The notes below the pieces were generated by a model, which saw nothing but the letters and a program-made list of their open reading frames with translations, ran no database searches and had not been told where the DNA came from. The position numbers and the translations under genes were made by a program. Shown here piece after piece: positions 34,311 through 42,950 of a DNA stretch of 64,000 bases. Within the stretch, counting starts at the first letter, position 1. Every line of letters starts with the position of its first letter. The stretch spans positions 1 to 64,000 of the forward strand of contig NZ_JAODTZ010000039.1 of the NCBI RefSeq assembly GCF_025399795.1, given 5' to 3'. Source of the DNA: Streptomyces rhizosphaerihabitans. GTDB taxonomy: Bacteria; Actinomycetota; Actinomycetes; Streptomycetales; Streptomycetaceae.

Positions 34311-35690
34311 TCAAGAACCGACCGAGAAGGTGGCGTCGGCCTTGTCGGTGGAGGTGGAGATCGGATCGATGCGCAGCACGTAGTCTGCGTGCCTGAGGTA
34401 ACGGTCCGGGTGGTTGTAGGAGCGGAAGGACGACCACGAGGTGTCGGCCAGGCCCGCTGTCCGGTAGAACGTGGCGTCCTGCGCGAACGTCGTCGTCCCG
34501 TCGTTGACGTCGAGCGCCATCTGGTAGTTGCTGTGCCGCAGGTAGCGCGTCGGGTAGTTGACCGAACGGAACGAGACGCCCGCCGTGTCGGCGAGTCCGG
34601 GCACCAGCGTCCACTGCGAGTCCGTGTACGGGTCGAAGGGGTACTCGTCGATCCGGCCGACGTAGTTGGAGTGCCGGACGTAACGCGCCGGATAGTTGTA
34701 GGACTTGAGCCGGTTCCAGGCGGGAGCGCCCCACTTCGCGAGGAGGTTGGCGTACTCCGTCGTGGAGATCGGCTGGATGCCCGCGTGCTTGGAGTTGAGC
34801 GGCTGTGTGTACAGGCGCTGGTCGACCGCCGTCCAGGTGCCGCTCGCGAGGTCGGCGGACTGCCAGGCGTAGAAAACCCCATTCGGCGTGTAGGTGTCTC
34901 CCCAGAGGAACCAAGTCCCGGTCGACTGGGACTTGATGAGGATCGGGGCCTCGGTGCCGCCGTGCGCGACCGGGGTGCTGAACACGGTGAAGCTGCCGGG
35001 GTTCAGGGTCGTCGACCTGGCGCCCACCAGGGTCTGGTCCTTCTTGAAGTACAGGTAGTTCACGCCGCCGACGCCCACGGCCAGATCGCCGTCGATCACG
35101 TCGTAGCCGGGGTCGAAGAAGACCTGCGCCGCCGACGCCGTCACGAAGTCGGTCGTGTAGTTGACCATGATGACGTTGTGGCCGCTGGAGTCGACCGCGG
35201 AGTAGATGATCCCGTACTGGCCCCGCCCGGCGTCCCAGTACGCCTCGGGCGCCCAGCTGTGGGTGGCCATGTCGTGCAGCTTCAGCCGGCGGTAGCTGGT
35301 GAAGGACCGCAGGTCGGCCGAGTCCCAGACGTGGATGTACTGGCTCTGCAGACTCCAGTCGGTGCCCTTGAGGTCCGTGGCCAGGACCACGAACGTGCCG
35401 TCCTGCCTGCGCAGGATGAACGGGTCGCGCAGACCGCCGGTACCGCCGGTCGGGGTCACGACGGGCTTGTTCTGGTTCAGCGGCGTCCACTGGAGGGAGT
35501 CGGCGCTGACGGCCAGATGAAGGCCGTAGTCCGCTCCGTCGCCGTTCGGGGACTCGGTGAAGTAGCCCATCACATAGGCGCCTCCGGCCGCGGCGCGGGC
35601 GGCCGGAGCGCCGAGGGCGACGGCGGCGGTGAGGCCGGCCATCGCCCCCAGAGCGACGCGCCGGGACGGTTGAAGGGGACTGTCGTTCAT
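34311..35690 (-). CDS. Secreted GH43-like hydrolase with AbfB (CBM42) domain
   Basis: 459 residues. The N-terminus is a Tat/Sec-type signal (SRRVALGAMAG). Residues about 40-310 form a GH43-like five-bladed propeller with LRDPFILRRQDG as the region of the general base and APEAYWD as a later acidic site. The C-terminal third is an AbfB arabinose-binding domain with three repeats (FRSVNYPTRYLRHSNY, FRSYNHPDRYLRHADY). Such proteins release arabinose from plant arabinoxylan or arabinan. ATG 35690 has GAGGAG upstream; the open frame extends a few codons further without a better start. It lies 28 bases after the paralogous gene. Confidence 0.87.
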   Translation of the reverse strand: MNDSPLQPSRRVALGAMAGLTAAVALGAPAARAAAGGAYVMGYFTESPNGDGADYGLHLAVSADSLQWTPLNQNKPVVTPTGGTGGLRDPFILRRQDGTFVVLATDLKGTDWSLQSQYIHVWDSADLRSFTSYRRLKLHDMATHSWAPEAYWDAGRGQYGIIYSAVDSSGHNVIMVNYTTDFVTASAAQVFFDPGYDVIDGDLAVGVGGVNYLYFKKDQTLVGARSTTLNPGSFTVFSTPVAHGGTEAPILIKSQSTGTWFLWGDTYTPNGVFYAWQSADLASGTWTAVDQRLYTQPLNSKHAGIQPISTTEYANLLAKWGAPAWNRLKSYNYPARYVRHSNYVGRIDEYPFDPYTDSQWTLVPGLADTAGVSFRSVNYPTRYLRHSNYQMALDVNDGTTTFAQDATFYRTAGLADTSWSSFRSYNHPDRYLRHADYVLRIDPISTSTDKADATFSVGS

Positions 35691-35718
35691 GGCGGTCTCC
35701 TCGATCCTCATACGGAGG

Positions 35719-37122
35719 TCAGGCCCAGGCCGTGACAGGGACGAACGAGCTGTCCTGGCGGAAGAGGGCGGTGCCGTCGGCCGCTTCGGCGCGGAGCTGG
35801 TAGTTGTAGTGGCGCAGGTAGTGGCCCGGGTAGTTGTACGACTCGAAGCGCAGCGAGCCGCTCGACGTGCCCGTCCGGACGACGAACGTGGCGTCCTTCG
35901 CGAACGCCGCCGTCCCGTCGTTCGCGTCGAAACGGCCGCGGAAGTCGTAGTGCCGCAGATAGTTGCCGGCCGCGTCCCGGAAGGAGACGCCGTTCGCGTC
36001 GGCGAGACCCGCCACGACGGTGAAGGAGGACGCCTGCTTCGCGGCGCCGGTGCTGGAGGCGCTCACCACCGGGAGGTTGAGGAGCGCCGACTGCTCCTGC
36101 CAGTAGCGGGTGGTGTAGTTGGCCGACCGGAAGGACCGGGCGACGTCGGTGGGCAGGCTCGGCCCTCCGGAGACCGTCTCCTTGACCACGGTGAAGTGGC
36201 GTGCGGTGCCGGAGATCCCCGGCAGCTTCTTCGGCGCGCTCCAGGTGGCGAAGGTGTCGTAGCTGTCGCTGTAGTAGTAACTGCCGTCGCCGTAACCGTC
36301 GAAGAAGATCCGCCGGCCGCCGTTGTCGAGCTGGATCAGCGCCGGTCCCTCACGGGTACCTCCCCAGCCCGCCCAGTCGCCCGTCCGCTGGATCGTGTAC
36401 GGGCCGGTGAGGGCGGAGGCGGTCGCGTACTCGATGTACTTCGTCGTCTCGTTCTTGGTGAACGCGTGGTAGGCCGACCCCGCCTTCACGATGAAGGTGT
36501 CGATGTGGTTCGGGCCGATGCCCGTGAGGACCACCGGCGAACTCCAGCTGTTCAGCGCCGAGTCGGTGGCCCTGAGCAGATACGGCGTGAAGATCCACTC
36601 ATCGCTGGTGACCGAGCAGGACACGATGATGTTGACGCTGCCGTCGCTGTCCACGAACCACTCGGGTGCCCAGGCCCGGGAGAGGCCGGTGACCGGGACC
36701 GTGTAGTCGTACAGGAACGTCCAGTTGACCCGGTCCGAGCTGCGGGCGAACCCGATGGTGGTGCTGACGTCCTGCCAGGTGTGCGTGGTGTAGGTGACGT
36801 AGTAGTAGCCGTCGGTGTGCTTGAACACACTGGCGTCGCGGATCCGGTTGGCCGGCGGTGTGTACGCGGATGCCTTCAGCAGCCGGAAGTCGGTCGCGTC
36901 GTCCGACTCGTAGACGTTGACGGTGCCGTCGTCGCTGTTGAGGAACGGCACGATGGTGTAGCGGGTTGCGTAGCCGCGGGCGGGCGCGGCGGCCACGGCG
37001 GTGCCGAGCAGCCCCGGCAGTTCGCCCAGGACGAGGGCGGTCGCGGGCAGGGCGGCCAGCGCGCGGAGCAGACTCCGGCGGGACGGCTGTCGTGCGGGCG
37101 ACGCCGTGTCGGGTGTGGTCAT
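35719..37122 (-). CDS. Secreted GH43-like hydrolase with AbfB domain, second paralogue
   Basis: 467 residues. It has a Tat signal (SRRSLLRALAALPATALVLG). The propeller part contains RIRDASVFKHTDGYYYVTYTTH, WAPEWFVDSDGSVNIIVS and GPNHIDTFIVKAG. The C-terminal region is an AbfB domain (RFESYNYPGHYLRHYNYQLRAE) preceded by a degenerate repeat (RSANYTTRYWQEQ). ATG 37122 has AGGAGAG seven bases upstream. It is first of a likely three-gene leftward operon for plant polysaccharide attack. The partner enzyme shares architecture but is diverged, so substrates may differ. Confidence 0.85.
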   Translation of the reverse strand: MTTPDTASPARQPSRRSLLRALAALPATALVLGELPGLLGTAVAAAPARGYATRYTIVPFLNSDDGTVNVYESDDATDFRLLKASAYTPPANRIRDASVFKHTDGYYYVTYTTHTWQDVSTTIGFARSSDRVNWTFLYDYTVPVTGLSRAWAPEWFVDSDGSVNIIVSCSVTSDEWIFTPYLLRATDSALNSWSSPVVLTGIGPNHIDTFIVKAGSAYHAFTKNETTKYIEYATASALTGPYTIQRTGDWAGWGGTREGPALIQLDNGGRRIFFDGYGDGSYYYSDSYDTFATWSAPKKLPGISGTARHFTVVKETVSGGPSLPTDVARSFRSANYTTRYWQEQSALLNLPVVSASSTGAAKQASSFTVVAGLADANGVSFRDAAGNYLRHYDFRGRFDANDGTAAFAKDATFVVRTGTSSGSLRFESYNYPGHYLRHYNYQLRAEAADGTALFRQDSSFVPVTAWA

Positions 37123-37416
37123 GTGCGGCTCTCCTCGGATCGGTCACGCGGCCGGCGAGAGGGGGCTCGCCAAGAAGGGCGGGGGGGGGGTCACCTGGAC
37201 CTCCCGCATGCCGAAGAGCGCGGCGGTGGGGTCCCGCCACCACCGCCCTCTTGTTCGAAATACCGAATGGTGTGCGACATGCTGTGCGAGGCATTACGGT
37301 AAGGGCTTGCTAGGTGGTGTGAACAGGGCCCGTAGAGACGGAAGTTGAGCGTGTTGACGCCTGGGCCGGGTGTCGTGGCGCGCCCGGTGTCGGTGCCGCT
37401 CTCTAGGCTGGTCCGT
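37123..37416. promoter_or_regulatory. Leader region of the GH43 operon, hairpin and ten-G tract
   Basis: The gap between the divergent GH43 and HAD genes contains a hairpin (GGCGGTGG at 37222-37229 with CCACCGCC at 37240-37247) and a run of ten G at 37181-37190. A TTCGAA palindrome at about 37254-37259 is followed by CCGAATGG. On the minus strand a 21-codon frame (MREVQVTPPPPP, then PLSPAA) crosses the G tract and ends 22 bases before the GH43 start. A length change in the G tract would shift it. Confidence 0.4.
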
Positions 37417-37908
37417 GTGAAGGAGCAGAGCAGCAGGCCACTCGCCGTGTTCGACCTGGACGGCACCCTCGCGGACACCGCGCACCGGCAGCGGTTCCTG
37501 GAGCGCGCGCCCCGGGACTGGGACGGGTTCTTCGCGGCGGCGTCCGAGGACCCGCCGCTCGCGGAGGGCGTCGCGCTGGCGCTGAGCAGCGCGCGGGAGT
37601 GCGAGGTCGTCTATCTGACGGGCCGTCCCGAGCGGTGCCGGCGGGCGACCGTGGACTGGCTGGCCGCGCGGGGCCTGCCCGAGGGGCGCATCTGGATGCG
37701 GCGCAACGACGACCGCAGGCCCGCCCGCCGCACCAAGCTGGAGATCCTTCGCCGGCTCGCCCGCGACCGGGAGATCCGCGTCCTCGTCGATGACGACGCA
37801 TTCGTCTGCGAGGAGGCGGAGCGGGCCGGCTTCACGGTCGTACGGGCACGGTGGGCGGCCGCGTCAGCGGCGCTGAAGGACGCGCAGGGGCGGGAGGGGC
37901 GGACCTGA
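37417..37908 (+). CDS. HAD-family phosphatase, polynucleotide-kinase 3'-phosphatase-like
   Basis: 163 residues. Motif I is AVFDLDGTLADTAHR, motif II lies in VVYLTGRPERCRRATVDWL, and the acidic motif is VLVDDDAF. This short form resembles the phosphatase domain of T4-type polynucleotide kinase. GTG 37417 is chosen because a -10-like TAGGCT (37404-37409) lies seven bases upstream and no ribosome site is seen, so a leaderless message is plausible. A start further upstream is open but adds no conserved residues. The substrate is not known. Confidence 0.82.
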   Translation: MKEQSSRPLAVFDLDGTLADTAHRQRFLERAPRDWDGFFAAASEDPPLAEGVALALSSARECEVVYLTGRPERCRRATVDWLAARGLPEGRIWMRRNDDRRPARRTKLEILRRLARDREIRVLVDDDAFVCEEAERAGFTVVRARWAAASAALKDAQGREGRT

Positions 37909-37949
37909 GGGGTCCAGGCGGGTGACGGGATCCGTGGGTGCGGGTCGGG

Positions 37950-38165
37950 TCAGTCGGCGTCCTCCAGCCGGAAACCGAGCTTCAGGCCGACCTGGTAGTG
38001 CTCGATCCGCCCGTTCTCGATCTGGCCCCTGACCTGCGTGACCTCGAACCAGTCGAGGTTGCGCAGGGTCTGTGAGGCCCGGGTGATCCCATTGCGAATG
38101 GCCTGGTCGACGCCTTCGTGGGAGGTCCCGACGATCTCGGTGACCCGGTAGGTGTGGTCGGACAT
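37950..38165 (-). CDS. Dodecin, flavin-binding storage protein
   Basis: 71 residues, the typical size. The sequence SDHTYRVTEIVGTSHEGVDQAIRNGI, NLDWFEVTQVRGQI and HYQVGLKLGFRLE follows the dodecin family. Dodecins assemble into dodecamers that store FMN, riboflavin or coenzyme A. The aromatic residue in DWFEV stacks on the ligand. ATG 38165 has GAGGAG upstream. Confidence 0.93.
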   Translation of the reverse strand: MSDHTYRVTEIVGTSHEGVDQAIRNGITRASQTLRNLDWFEVTQVRGQIENGRIEHYQVGLKLGFRLEDAD

Positions 38166-38283
38166 GCGGGTGCTCCTCTCCGCCGTGGCGCGAGTGCCAG
38201 GCGTCATTCCACGGTGCCCCAGGGTGTGGCGCTCCGCGAGACGGCGGGGTGACCGGGTGACGGTGGGCCCTTGACGGAGTTGA

Positions 38284-38297
38284 TTGGTCCATACCAA
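38284..38297. promoter_or_regulatory. dre-like DasR operator before the sugar-binding lipoprotein
   Basis: TTGGTCCATACCAA is an inverted repeat close to the DasR element TGGTCTAGACCA, differing in the centre. A TTGACG at 38271-38276 could be the -35 box, so the operator would cover the promoter. The lipoprotein begins 82 bases downstream. Confidence 0.5.
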
Positions 38298-38378
38298 ACT
38301 CCAGACGCCCGTTCGAGCGACCGGCTCGTCCCCCACGTCGGGCCCTTGCCCCTGTCCGCAAGACAGAACAGGACCCTC

Positions 38379-39647
38379 GTGAACGTGAAACGCCGCTTTT
38401 TCGCCGTCGTCTGCGTCACCGCCTCCCTGCTCACCGCCTGCGGCACCCTCCCCGGCAGCGGCACGCACCGGCGGACCGTCACGGTGTGGCTGATGAAGGA
38501 CAGCGCCTCCAAGGATTTCCTGAAGCGGTTCACCGAGGATTTCGAGCGCAGGCACGGTGACCTCCGGCTCGACATCCGCATCCAGGAGTGGACGGGGATC
38601 GGTGAGAAGGTGCAGGCGGCGCTGAAGCGGGACGACCGGGCGGCGCCCGATGTCATCGAGGTCGGCAATACCCAGGTCGCGCAGTACGTCGACCGGGGCG
38701 GCCTGAGCGACATGACCCTGGAGTCGATGCGCGACTTGGGTATGGACGACTGGCTGCCGGGCCTCGCCGTACCCGGCCGGTTCGGATCCAATCAGTACGG
38801 CATCCCCTGGTACGCCGCCAACCGCGTCGTCATCTACCGCAAGGACCTGTTCGCGGGGGCCGGCATCAAGCAGCCGCCGAAGACCCGCGAACAGTGGCTC
38901 ACGGACACCGAGCGGCTCAACTCCGGTGGCAACCAGGGCATTTACCTGGCCGGACAGGACTGGTACACCCTCTCCGGGTTCATCTGGGACGAGGGCGGCG
39001 ACCTCGCCGAGGAGTCGAGCCCCGGACACTGGGAGGGCACGCTCGACACACCGGCCGCCCTGCGCGGCATGGACTTCTACCGGCACCTTCAGCGACTTGG
39101 CGACGGACCGGCGGGCGCCGACGAGGAACACCCGCCACAGTCAGGGGTGTTCGCCAGGGGCCGGGTCGCCCAGATCGTGGCCGTGCCCGGACTCGTCCAG
39201 GCCATCGAGCAGGTCAACCCGGACCTCAAGGGCAAGCTGGGCTTCTTCCCGGTCCCCGGCAGGACGGCCGCGAAGCCCGGCGCGGTCTTCACCGGCGGCT
39301 CCGACCTCGTGGTGCCAGAGAACACCGACGACCGCCCCGGCGCCACCGCCGTCGTCGCCGCCCTCGCCGGCGCCAAATGGCAGACCGAGCTGGCCCGGAC
39401 GATGAACTACGTGCCCAACAAGACGACGCTCGCCCACGCCGTGGCGAGCGAGGCGGGGGCCGCGGCCATGGCGGCGGGCGCCGCGCAGGGCCGGGCCACC
39501 CCGTCGTCACCCCAATGGGCCGCGGTCGAGGCGAACAACCCGATCAAGGACTGCATGACGAAGATCCTCGGCGGAGCCGATCCGGCGACGGAGGCCCGGC
39601 GCGCCTCCGACCGCATCACGACCATCCTGGCGCCCGACGGCGGGTGA
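38379..39647 (+). CDS. Extracellular sugar-binding lipoprotein of an ABC importer
   Basis: 422 residues. A short basic start, hydrophobic segment and lipobox (LLTAC) mark a lipoprotein. The rest follows the family 1 solute-binding fold: VTVWLMKDSASKDFLKRFTEDFE, APDVIEVGNTQVAQYV, GIPWYAANRVVIYRKDLF and VFTGGSDLVVPEN. This group binds oligosaccharides; some members bind chitobiose or GlcNAc. No permease or ATPase genes are adjacent, so it must use components from elsewhere. GTG 38379 has AGGA upstream; GTG 38385 is an alternative. The dre-like site suggests amino-sugar control. Confidence 0.85.
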   Translation: MNVKRRFFAVVCVTASLLTACGTLPGSGTHRRTVTVWLMKDSASKDFLKRFTEDFERRHGDLRLDIRIQEWTGIGEKVQAALKRDDRAAPDVIEVGNTQVAQYVDRGGLSDMTLESMRDLGMDDWLPGLAVPGRFGSNQYGIPWYAANRVVIYRKDLFAGAGIKQPPKTREQWLTDTERLNSGGNQGIYLAGQDWYTLSGFIWDEGGDLAEESSPGHWEGTLDTPAALRGMDFYRHLQRLGDGPAGADEEHPPQSGVFARGRVAQIVAVPGLVQAIEQVNPDLKGKLGFFPVPGRTAAKPGAVFTGGSDLVVPENTDDRPGATAVVAALAGAKWQTELARTMNYVPNKTTLAHAVASEAGAAAMAAGAAQGRATPSSPQWAAVEANNPIKDCMTKILGGADPATEARRASDRITTILAPDGG

Positions 39648-39664
39648 AGGACGTTTTCTCCAGC

Positions 39665-39775
39665 ACCCAGGACCTGTGCGGATGTTGCCCAGGATCTGCG
39701 CGGCTGTCGTCCGGACCCTGTGCGGCTGGTGCCCCGTACCTGCCCGGCCGTTGGCCGGAACCAGTCCGGTCGGCA
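39665..39775. repeat. Degenerate short tandem repeat
   Basis: Four diverged units resembling CCAGGACCTGTGCGGATGTTG occur in succession between two convergent genes: CCAGGACCTGTGCGG, CCAGGATCTGCGCGG, CCGGACCCTGTGCGG and CCCGTACCTGCCCGG. They are placed just before the strong terminator. Confidence 0.55.
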
Positions 39776-39793
39776 GCGGACCGCAGGTCGCGT

Positions 39794-39839
39794 CGAAGCG
39801 GTCTCCGAGGGAAGTCGCTCCACCTCGGAGACCGCTTCG
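39794..39839. terminator. Bidirectional terminator between the lipoprotein gene and egtD
   Basis: CGAAGCGGTCTCCGAGG at 39794-39810 pairs without mismatch with CCTCGGAGACCGCTTCG at 39823-39839, a 17-bp stem with a 12-base loop. It ends 30 bases from the egtD stop. Confidence 0.88.
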
Positions 39840-39868
39840 GCGACAGTCGGGCCGGGGACGGCCAGGTA

Positions 39869-40831
39869 CTACGCCGCCTTGCTCAGCGACAGCGCGAAGC
39901 GGCCCTCCGTGTCCGTCCACCAGTGGGTCAGACCGAAGCCCGCCGCGGCCAGTTCGCCGCGGACGCCGTCCTCGCGGAACTTCGCCGAGATCTCGGTCCG
40001 CAGCTCCTCGCCCTGCGCGAAGTGGACGGCCAGGTCGAGGGCGGGGATCTTCACGGTCTGCTCGATCCGAGACCGCAGCCGCATCTCGATCCACTCGTGC
40101 TCGGCGTCCCAGAGCGCGACATGCTCGAACGCGGCGGGGTCGAAGTCGGCGCCGAGTTCGCGGTCGACGACGCTCAGCACGTTCTTGTTGAACTCGGCCG
40201 TCACACCGGCCGCGTCGTCGTAGGCCTTGACGAGGACCGACTCGTCCTTGACCAGGTCGGTACCGAGCAGCAGGGCGTCACCGGGCGACAGCAGAGCCCG
40301 TACGGACGCCAGGAACGTCGCGCGCTCGGCGGGCAGCAGATTGCCGATGGTGCCGCCGAGGAAGGCCACGAGCCGTGGCCCGGGGGTGCCCGGGAGCGTG
40401 AGACCGCCGGTGAAGTCGGCGATCAGCGCGTGCACGTTCAGGCCCGGCCGCTCGGCGATCAGCGCGTGCCCGGCCTGGGTGAGGGCGCTCTCGCTGACAT
40501 CCACGGGCACGTAGGTGTGCAGGTCCGCCATCGCGTCCAGCAGATGGCGGGTCTTGTCCGACGAGCCGGAACCGAGTTCGACGAGGGTGCGCGCACCGCT
40601 CGCCGCGGCGATCTCCCCGGCCCGCGCGAGCAGGATCTCGCGTTCGGCGCGCGTCGGGTAGTACTCCGGGAGTTCGGTGATCTTCTCGAAGAGCTCGCTG
40701 CCGAGGGCGTCGTAGAACCACTTCGGCGGCAGCGTCTTGGGCAGGTGTCCGAGGCCGTGCAGGACGTCGGCGCGCAGGGCCGCGTCCGTGGCGTCCTCGG
40801 GAAGGGTGCGGGTCAGCAGGAACGGACTCAC
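39869..40831 (-). CDS. egtD: L-histidine N-alpha-methyltransferase
   Basis: 320 residues, the normal EgtD length. PPKWFYDALGSELFEKITELPEYYPTRAE near the N-terminus and the SAM-binding LVELGSGSSDKTRHLLDA are diagnostic. FLGGTIGNL, LLLGTDLVKD and NKNVL complete the family pattern. It trimethylates histidine to hercynine, the first committed step of ergothioneine synthesis. GTG 40831 overlaps the egtC stop by four bases. It is the last gene of egtABCD, followed by a 17-bp terminator stem. Confidence 0.95.
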   Translation of the reverse strand: MSPFLLTRTLPEDATDAALRADVLHGLGHLPKTLPPKWFYDALGSELFEKITELPEYYPTRAEREILLARAGEIAAASGARTLVELGSGSSDKTRHLLDAMADLHTYVPVDVSESALTQAGHALIAERPGLNVHALIADFTGGLTLPGTPGPRLVAFLGGTIGNLLPAERATFLASVRALLSPGDALLLGTDLVKDESVLVKAYDDAAGVTAEFNKNVLSVVDRELGADFDPAAFEHVALWDAEHEWIEMRLRSRIEQTVKIPALDLAVHFAQGEELRTEISAKFREDGVRGELAAAGFGLTHWWTDTEGRFALSLSKAA

Positions 40832-41619
40832 GTACGGGGCTCCTTGCGCTGTGCGGATGCCATGTCGTCGCTCATGTCCTTGAGCGGGGTGAGCAGGACC
40901 TCGGTGCGGTTCGCGGTGAGGAGGGTGCGGTCGGGGACCTCCCGCCAGCGCGGGTCGTCGTCGTGCGGCTCGGAGGCCACGAGGGTGCGACGGCCCGGTT
41001 CGAGGAGGTACCAGAGGGTGTCGCCCCAGGCGGTCGCGGTGATCGTCCCGCCGTTGGTGAGCAGCAGGTTGAGCCGGGACCCGGGGGCCGCCTCGGCGAC
41101 CTCAAGGACCGTGTCGGCCAGCGCCTGGCCCTCCTCGTCACCGGCGCGCAGCCGACGCAGGACCAGCGCCCACACGAACGCCGAGTCGCACCGGGCCTCC
41201 AGCGACAGCAACTCGGCCGCGGGCAGGCCCGATACGAGGGGCGCGAGTGTGTCCGGCCACCCGGAGACCGCGCCGTTGTGGCTGAACAGCCAGGGGCCCG
41301 CGGCGAACGGCGCCGCCGCGGCCTCCCCGTCCGCGCCCGCCACGGTTGCGTCGCGCACCGCGGCGAGCAGCGCTCTCGTCCCGACCACCCGGGCCAGGTC
41401 CGCGAACGACTGGTCGCCCCAGATGGGCCCGGTGCGCCGGTAGCGGGCCGGAACGGGGTCGCCCTCGGCGTACCAACCCACCCCGAAACCATCGGCGTTG
41501 ACCGTCCCGTGCCGCTGCCGCCGGGGTGCCCACGACTGCCGGAACAGGCTGTGCTCCGGCTCCACGAGGAGCGCGCCGAGCCTCTCCTCGTCTCCCAGGA
41601 AAGCCAGATGACGGCACAT
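40828..41619 (-). CDS. egtC: Gamma-glutamyl hercynylcysteine sulfoxide amidohydrolase
   Basis: 263 residues. The protein starts MCRHLAFLG, placing the nucleophilic cysteine at position 2 as in class II glutamine amidotransferases. NADGFGVGWY and FSHNGAVSGW complete the Ntn hydrolase pattern. It removes the gamma-glutamyl group from the EgtB product. The ATG overlaps the egtB stop (ATGA) and the stop overlaps egtD. Confidence 0.95.
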   Translation of the reverse strand: MCRHLAFLGDEERLGALLVEPEHSLFRQSWAPRRQRHGTVNADGFGVGWYAEGDPVPARYRRTGPIWGDQSFADLARVVGTRALLAAVRDATVAGADGEAAAAPFAAGPWLFSHNGAVSGWPDTLAPLVSGLPAAELLSLEARCDSAFVWALVLRRLRAGDEEGQALADTVLEVAEAAPGSRLNLLLTNGGTITATAWGDTLWYLLEPGRRTLVASEPHDDDPRWREVPDRTLLTANRTEVLLTPLKDMSDDMASAQRKEPRT

Positions 41620-42950
41620 CAGGAATCCCCGTCGCGGGCCGTGCGGAACCCGGAGAAGATCTGCCGCCGGATCGGGTAGTCCCAGTTGCGGAACGTGCCC
41701 CGGCAGGCCACCTGGTCCACCGCGAACGAACCACCGCGCAGCACCTTGTACTCCGGGCCGAAGAACACCTCCGAGTACTCCCGGTAGGGGAAGGCGACGA
41801 ATCCGGGGTAGGGCTCCAGATCGCTCGACGTCCACTCCCACACGTCGCCGATCAACTGCCGTACGCCGAGCGGCGACTCGCCCGCCGGATAGCTTCCCGC
41901 CGGGGCCGGGCGCAGATGGCGCTGGCCCAGGTTGGCGTGCGCCGGGGACGGGTCCTCGTCGCCCCACGGGTAGCGCGTGGAACGGCCGGACGCCGGGTCG
42001 TGGCGGGCCGCCTTCTCCCACTCGGCCTCGGTGGGCAGCCGCCGCCCCGCCCAGCGCGCGTACGCGTCGGCCTCGTACCAGCACACGTGCAGGACCGGCT
42101 CGTCCGGCGGCACGACCTCGGTGACGCCGAAGCGGCGCCGCAGCCACTGCCCGCCCTCGCGCCGCCAGAACAGCGGCGCCTCGATGCCGTGCTCGCGGAT
42201 GTGGTCCCAGCCCTCGGGGGTCCACCAGCGCGGCTCGCCGTAGCCGCCGTCCTCGATGAAGGCCAGGTACGCGGCGTTCGTGACGGGAGTCGTGTCGACG
42301 AAGAACGACGGGACCGTACGCCGGTGCGCGGGACGCTCGTTGTCGAGCGCCCACGGCTCGGTGGACGTGCCCATCACGAACGGGCCCCCGGGCACCAGGA
42401 CTTCGGCGGGACCGGTGAACGGCGGCACGGGCGCGGGGTCCGGCGCCGTGAGGGCGGCGGGTCCCCGGCGGAGCTGGTGGGTGATCAGCATGGTCTCGTC
42501 GTGCTGCTGTTCGTGCTGCGCGATCATGCCGAAGGCGAATCCCGACTCGGTCAGCCGGGTGCCCCGGAACGCGGCGCCCTCCAGGACGTCCAGCGCCCGG
42601 CCGCGTACCTCGGCCGCGTACGTACGGGCCTCGGCGGGCGGCAGCAGCGGCAGCGAGGGCCGTGCGGAGCGGGGGTGCTCGAACGCGTCGTAGAGTCCGT
42701 CGATCTCGGGCCGCATCGCCTCACGCCCCGCGACCTCCCGCAGCAGCCACAGCTCCTCCTGGTTGCCGATGTGCGCGAGGTCCCACACCAGCGGGGACAT
42801 CAACGGCGAGTGCTGCGCGGTCAGATCGGGGTCCTCCACGCACGAGGTGAGCAGGGCGGTGCGGTCGCGGGCGGTGGTGAGCGCGTCCAGCGCGCGCTGC
42901 CTCAGCGACTCGGGATCCGTGAGCGGATCGGGGGTCGTCGTGCCGGTCAT
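41619..42950 (-). CDS. egtB: Hercynine oxygenase (iron-dependent sulfoxide synthase)
   Basis: 443 residues. The DinB-like N-terminal domain supplies the iron ligands: His in DLAHIGNQEE and the pair in AQHEQQHDETM. The C-terminal FGE-sulfatase domain contains VPGGPFVMGTS, RLPTEAEWEKAAR and VLRGGSF. The enzyme joins hercynine and gamma-glutamylcysteine with oxygen to form the sulfoxide. ATG 42950 overlaps the egtA stop by four bases. The gene order and the presence of egtA indicate the actinobacterial aerobic pathway. Confidence 0.95.
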   Translation of the reverse strand: MTGTTTPDPLTDPESLRQRALDALTTARDRTALLTSCVEDPDLTAQHSPLMSPLVWDLAHIGNQEELWLLREVAGREAMRPEIDGLYDAFEHPRSARPSLPLLPPAEARTYAAEVRGRALDVLEGAAFRGTRLTESGFAFGMIAQHEQQHDETMLITHQLRRGPAALTAPDPAPVPPFTGPAEVLVPGGPFVMGTSTEPWALDNERPAHRRTVPSFFVDTTPVTNAAYLAFIEDGGYGEPRWWTPEGWDHIREHGIEAPLFWRREGGQWLRRRFGVTEVVPPDEPVLHVCWYEADAYARWAGRRLPTEAEWEKAARHDPASGRSTRYPWGDEDPSPAHANLGQRHLRPAPAGSYPAGESPLGVRQLIGDVWEWTSSDLEPYPGFVAFPYREYSEVFFGPEYKVLRGGSFAVDQVACRGTFRNWDYPIRRQIFSGFRTARDGDS

